Position numbers and translations under genes: made by a program. Below are positions 60,740-64,000 of a DNA stretch of 64,000 nt, in pieces. The notes under the pieces were generated by a model. It was not told the origin of the DNA and made no database searches. It worked only from the letters and a program-made list of their open reading frames with translations. Position 1 is the first letter of the stretch; every line of letters starts with the position of its first letter. The DNA lies in contig NZ_JAMAYG010000001.1 of NCBI RefSeq assembly GCF_023712425.1, forward strand, positions 930,001-994,000. Reading direction: 5' to 3'. This DNA is from Rothia sp. P100. GTDB lineage: Bacteria; Actinomycetota; Actinomycetes; Actinomycetales; Micrococcaceae.

Positions 60740-62100
60740 GTCAAACAGGATTGGGATTATTACACCGTGCCTCAAAAAGGCGCTCATGGCCGCCGCCTCC
60801 ACCTGCCCCGCGGCAAGGTTTTGGGCGGTTCCCACGCGCTCAACGCCTGCATCTGGGTACGCGGTGACTCCGCTGATTACGATGCCTGGGAAGAGATGGG
60901 CAACTCCGGTTGGGGTTGGTCTGATGTGCTGCCCTTCTTTAAGAAAATTGAGAATTTTGACGGCGGCGCTTCAGCCACCCGTGGCGGGGATGGTCCCTTA
61001 GACGTGCGTGAAAATTTTAGGCGCAACCCCTTGCAGGAATCTATGGTCGAAGCGGCCCAGCAAGCAGGCCACACACTGAACCCTGATTATAATTCGGGTG
61101 ATGTTGAGGGTATCTCCCGCATGCAGCTCAACCTGCGCGATGGCGAACGTTTCAATGTCTGGCATGCTTATCTACGCCCAGTTGCTGACCATAAGAACCT
61201 AACACTGATAACGGACGCTCGGGTTGAGAAGGTGCTATTCGATGGTAACCGCGCAAGAGGCGTCCTATTGCATCAGGAGGGGAGCCCCAAGAAGTACTGG
61301 CAGATACCGTCATTCTTTCAGCCGGTGCACTGGGTAGCCCCGAAATTCTTTTGCGTTCGGGCGTGGGGCCGCGTGCCGAGCTAGAACAGCTGGGTATCGA
61401 GGTAGTGGCAGATATTCCCGGCGTGGGCAAGAACCTGCACGATCACCTCTTGGCGCCGGTCATTTTTACTACTGATAGGCCAATCCCAGCCCTAGAAGAT
61501 GCACCCGCCGAGGTTCACCTATTCGCGAAGTCTTCCCCCGCTCACGCTGTTCCGGATACCCAGCCCATTTTCTTCTCGGTACCTATGTATTCGCAAGACT
61601 ACGGGCAGGGGCAGATGGAGGGGCCCGCCGAGGCATTTACCCTGATGGCGGGCATTGTTCGCCCTGTATCTCGCGGTGAACTCAAGGTCACCGGGGCATC
61701 CCTGGCTGATCCAGTCACCGTCGACCTTGCAGCACTCAGCGAAGATGAAGATATCGATGTTCTGGTTGCTTCCATCAAACAGTGCCGGGAGATTGGCAAT
61801 CAGCAGGCGTTGGCTGGCGAGTGGGGCGCCCAAGAAATTTGGCCAGGTACATCGGTGCACAGTGATGAGGAGCTAAAGGCCTACGCGCGAGATGCTGTGG
61901 TGACCTATCACCACCAGGTAGGCACCTGTGCCATGGGCAAGGGCCCTGAGTCTGTTGTTGATTCCAACAATTTGGCAGTGCACGGAGTTGAGAACCTGCA
62001 CGTCATTGATGCCTCAGTCATGCCAGTGATACCCACAGGCAACACCAATGCTCCCACCATCATGATTGCAGAAAAGGTAGTCGAAACTCTCGTGGGCTAG
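60740..62100 (+). pseudogene. GMC oxidoreductase (choline-dehydrogenase-like), truncated and frameshifted
   Basis: Homology begins abruptly at about 60740 with D-W-D-Y-Y-T-V-P-Q, then G-R-R-L-H-L-P-R-G-K-V-L-G-G-S-H-A-L-N (FAD-contact region). The first 60-80 residues with the Rossmann G-x-G-x-x-G motif are absent. A single-base frameshift lies near 61279-61292, in GGGG or CCCC runs. After it the second frame continues with V-I-L-S-A-G-A-L-G-S-P-E-I-L and ends normally with H-H-Q-V-G-T and G-N-T-N-A-P-T-I-M-I-A-E-K. Without the FAD-binding N terminus it cannot work. It follows the aldehyde dehydrogenase, as expected for a former dehydrogenase pair. Confidence 0.88.
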
Positions 62101-62129
62101 GCGTTCCACAGTCTGTGTTCCCCTCAGGC

Positions 62130-62177
62130 AGGACGCCGGTATTTAGCTTGTCCGCACAGGCTAAGTGCCGGCGTCCT
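62130..62177 (+). terminator. Hairpin after the GMC pseudogene
   Basis: AGGACGCCGG (62130-62139) pairs with CCGGCGTCCT (62168-62177), and an inner TTAGC/GCTAA stem fills most of the loop. The tail is only TTGCGC, so termination may be weak. It lies about 30 bases after the pseudogene's stop. Confidence 0.6.
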
Positions 62178-62193
62178 TGCGCTTCAGTCGTTA

Positions 62194-62215
62194 TTTACTG
62201 ACCGAACGGTAAAAA
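62194..62215. promoter_or_regulatory. TetR-like operator candidate upstream of the MFS gene
   Basis: TTTACTGACCGAACGGTAAA contains ACCG and CGGT arms around AA and is partly palindromic beyond them. It lies about 145 bases before the MFS start. A related ACTGACC motif lies before the thiolase gene. ACTGACCG resembles the half-site I recall for the PaaR/TetR repressor, from memory. Confidence 0.45.
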
Positions 62216-62359
62216 ATTTTAGGAAACTATCGCACGGGGATTAAAAGTCGTATATGATTCATAACTAACCACCAAGATGTGACCCCCACCTCATAGATGA
62301 GAGGAGGTTGCACAGGGCATCAAGCGCACACGCGCCCCTCCACCAGCAGAGGTACATCA

Positions 62360-63700
62360 ATGTCTTCACACGCAGCGGTAGCACCGCACAAAGTCAGCCG
62401 GGAAGAGCGAAAAGTTCTCGCCGGAACTCTCATCGGCACCACCATCGAGTGGTACGACTTCTTCATTTACGCCCAGGCCGCCGGCCTCATTCTGGCAACA
62501 CAATACTTCACCCCCGAAGGTGAAGATAACACCATCGCACAGATTGTCGCCTGGGCCTCCCTTGGCATCAGCTTCGTCTTCCGCCCCCTGGGTGCTATCG
62601 TTGCCGGCCACATCGGTGACCGCTTCGGCCGCCGCATCACCCTGGTGCTCACCCTTATCATGATGGGCATCGCCACCGTCGGCATCGGCTTCGTACCTAC
62701 CTACGCCTCAATTGGCATCGCAGCCCCCATCATCATCGTTTTCTTGCGCATCTTACAGGGTTTCAGCGCAGGCGGTGAATGGGGCGGCGCAGCTCTCATG
62801 TCCGTGGAACACGCCCCCCGCCACAAGCGTGGCTTCTTCGGCGCTTTCCCCCAGATCGGCGTCCCCCTGGGCATGATTCTGGCAACCCTCATCAACCTCT
62901 TCCTCAACTCCATCCTCACCGAAGAGCAGTTCCTCTCCTTCGGTTGGCGCATCCCCTTCTGGTCCTCCATCGTGTTGATTCTGGTGGGCTTCTACATCCG
63001 CCACTCCGTTGAGGAATCCCCTGTCTTCAAGGAGATGCAGAACCTCAAGAAGCGTGAATCTGCGCCCCTCAAGCAGCTCTTCAAGACCAACACCCGCCAG
63101 GTCATCCTTGCAGCGCTCATATTCATTGCCAACAACGCAGCTGGCTACCTAGTCATCGCCTTCTTTATCTCATACAGCGTGAAAGCACTGGGCATGAGCC
63201 GCAGCGAAGCCATGACCGCGGCTATCATAGGCGGTTTTGGCTGGCTCATCTTCACCATGCTGGGCGGCTGGATGTCCGACAAGATTGGGCGCGTGCGCAC
63301 CTTCCAACTCGGCTACGGCTTCATCATCCTCTGGGCCATTCCCATGTGGTTCCTCATCGACAGTGGCAACATCGTACTCTTTACCCTGGCCATCTTCATC
63401 CTCACCATCGGCCTGGGCCCCTCCTACGGCCCCCAGTCGGCTATGTACGCCGAGATGTTCCCGGCAGCAGTCCGCTTCTCCGGCATCTCCATCGGCTACG
63501 CCATCGGTGCGATTCTCGGTGGCGCCTTTGCTCCCATGATTGCTGAAATGATTCTGCGTGAGACCGGTCAATCGTGGATGATTGGTTTGTATATCGCGGT
63601 CCTGTCAGTAATTTCTCTTGTCGCGGTCAGCATGGTACCCAAGAGCAACCAGGAAATTGACCTACACCCCGAGGAAACTAAAGAACCCGCACTCTTATAG
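62360..63700 (+). CDS. MFS transporter, metabolite:H+ symporter (ShiA-like)
   Basis: 446 residues with 12 membrane segments. The N-terminal G-T-x-I-E-W-Y-D-F-F-I-Y-A and F-R-P-L-G-A-I-V-A-G-H-I-G-D-R-F-G-R-R are diagnostic of the MHS subgroup, which imports organic acids and related metabolites. L-Q-G-F-S-A-G-G-E-W-G-G-A follows. The ATG at 62360 has an AGAGG site; the earlier in-frame start gives unrelated sequence. The substrate is unknown; the location before a thiolase gene suggests an aromatic or organic acid. Confidence 0.9.
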   Translation: MSSHAAVAPHKVSREERKVLAGTLIGTTIEWYDFFIYAQAAGLILATQYFTPEGEDNTIAQIVAWASLGISFVFRPLGAIVAGHIGDRFGRRITLVLTLIMMGIATVGIGFVPTYASIGIAAPIIIVFLRILQGFSAGGEWGGAALMSVEHAPRHKRGFFGAFPQIGVPLGMILATLINLFLNSILTEEQFLSFGWRIPFWSSIVLILVGFYIRHSVEESPVFKEMQNLKKRESAPLKQLFKTNTRQVILAALIFIANNAAGYLVIAFFISYSVKALGMSRSEAMTAAIIGGFGWLIFTMLGGWMSDKIGRVRTFQLGYGFIILWAIPMWFLIDSGNIVLFTLAIFILTIGLGPSYGPQSAMYAEMFPAAVRFSGISIGYAIGAILGGAFAPMIAEMILRETGQSWMIGLYIAVLSVISLVAVSMVPKSNQEIDLHPEETKEPALL

Positions 63701-63725
63701 CGAGAGCCTTGCCTCACCCCTCACG

Positions 63726-63751
63726 CCAGCCGCCCCCTCGGGGGCGGCTGG
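63726..63751 (+). terminator. Hairpin after the MFS gene
   Basis: CCAGCCGCCCC (63726-63736) pairs perfectly with GGGGCGGCTGG (63741-63751) around a 4-base loop. It is followed by TTCACTT rather than a long T run. It lies 26 bases after the MFS stop. Confidence 0.65.
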
Positions 63752-63757
63752 TTCACT

Positions 63758-63807
63758 TGACCAAGGTCACTTAAAGTGAAAAGATTTAGTGAACGATTGG
63801 TCAGTTA
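63758..63807. promoter_or_regulatory. Operator-like palindromes before the thiolase gene
   Basis: TGACCAAGGTCA (63758-63769) is a perfect palindrome, flanked by TTCACTT and AAGTGAA. A second motif at 63788-63807, reading TAACTGACCAATCGTTCACT on the minus strand, resembles the ACTGACC-containing site at 62194-62215. They sit 40-90 bases before the thiolase ATG. Confidence 0.45.
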
Positions 63808-63847
63808 TTGACGTCTGCGCCCCGCGCGTTCTCACAAAGGAGTTTGA

Positions 63848-64000
63848 ATGTCTTCCGCACCCCAGGTTTATTTGGTCGGTGGTTCCCGCACCCCCGTCGG
63901 CAGGTATGGCGGGGCACTATCCAGCGTCCGCCCCGATGACCTCGCGGCTCTGGTGCTGAAGGATGCCGTAGAGAAGGCAGGGATTGACCCTGCCGTTGTC
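63848..64000 (+). CDS. Thiolase (acetyl-CoA acyltransferase), 5' part
   Basis: The first 51 residues, cut by the window end. [14 protein letters not shown] is the standard N terminus of thiolases, followed by [17 protein letters not shown] lies seven bases before the ATG. The catalytic Cys would be outside the window. It may head a fatty or aromatic acid (for example phenylacetate) catabolic operon; this is inference from the upstream palindromes and transporter. Confidence 0.85.
   Translation, partial: MSSAPQVYLVGGSRTPVGRYGGALSSVRPDDLAALVLKDAVEKAGIDPAVV

Noticed and set aside
1-64000. CRISPR array, prophage, IS element or rRNA operon
   Set aside because: I saw no regular spacer-repeat pattern, integrase, transposase or rRNA; only the three hairpin elements and local tandem repeats are repetitive.

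Overview
The window (about 57-60% GC by eye) reads as a chromosome segment of a high-GC Gram-positive of the Micrococcaceae type, most like Rothia. The reasons are actinobacterial gene families (an MnhA/MnhB fusion, FprA, the long GAPDH, DUF6457, the CsoR-CopZ-CopA order), a Glu-Asp-Phe tRNA cluster without encoded CCA, many GTG starts, and the absence of outer-membrane genes. The genus is inference; no marker gene was compared.

Layout. 0.0-3.5 kb: start of an Mrp/Mnh Na+/H+ antiporter operon (minus). 3.8-12.3 kb: NCS2 permease, a four-gene minus operon (PfkB kinase, PEBP, HAD phosphatase, GDPD), gap, a 3-hydroxyisobutyryl-CoA hydrolase-like gene and exonuclease III. 12.3-12.7 kb: three tRNAs. 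13.0-17.3 kb: universal stress protein, sugar-lactone oxidase-like flavoprotein, FprA. 17.4-20.2 kb: accessory patch with tandem palindromic repeats, an orphan gene, the ghost of a NarL-type response regulator, then a 43-residue Cys-containing peptide gene, a histidine kinase and an intact response regulator. 20.2-24.4 kb: a Pel-like exopolysaccharide operon (membrane protein, PelF glycosyltransferase, GHL15 hydrolase). 24.7-28.7 kb: FdhF/YdeP-type molybdoenzyme, FdhD, DUF6457, and a DUF2218 gene with a DtxR/IdeR-like box. 29-34 kb: purine permease, DUF2231 remnant, YchJ, spermidine-synthase-like protein, GNAT, glutathionyl-hydroquinone-reductase-like protein. 34-36.5 kb: a WXG100-like/alpha-beta-hydrolase pair resembling a type VII secreted effector and partner. 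36.7-45.8 kb: purB, two EcsC-like paralogues, LysR/EamA pair, second spermidine-synthase-like protein, acylphosphatase, small enzymes, DsbA-like lipoprotein. 46-49.5 kb: pta-ackA. 49.8-55.1 kb: M48 protease, bile-acid-symporter-family and LysE transporters, GH15 trehalase-like protein. 55.2-58.1 kb: csoR-copZ-copA copper operon with a clear operator. 58.1-64 kb: AraC regulator, aldehyde dehydrogenase, a broken GMC oxidoreductase, an MFS transporter and the start of a thiolase gene.

Most of the window is ordinary core metabolism. The most interesting parts are the peptide-kinase-regulator locus at 17.9-20.2 kb, a family of three related intergenic inverted-repeat elements (near 10.2, 15.8 and 48.25 kb), the minimal Pel-like operon, and the WXG100/hydrolase pair. 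Regulatory elements readable in the DNA include a CsoR operator, a LysR-type palindrome, two DtxR-like boxes, two related TetR-like motifs before catabolic genes, several leader hairpins and about a dozen intrinsic terminators.
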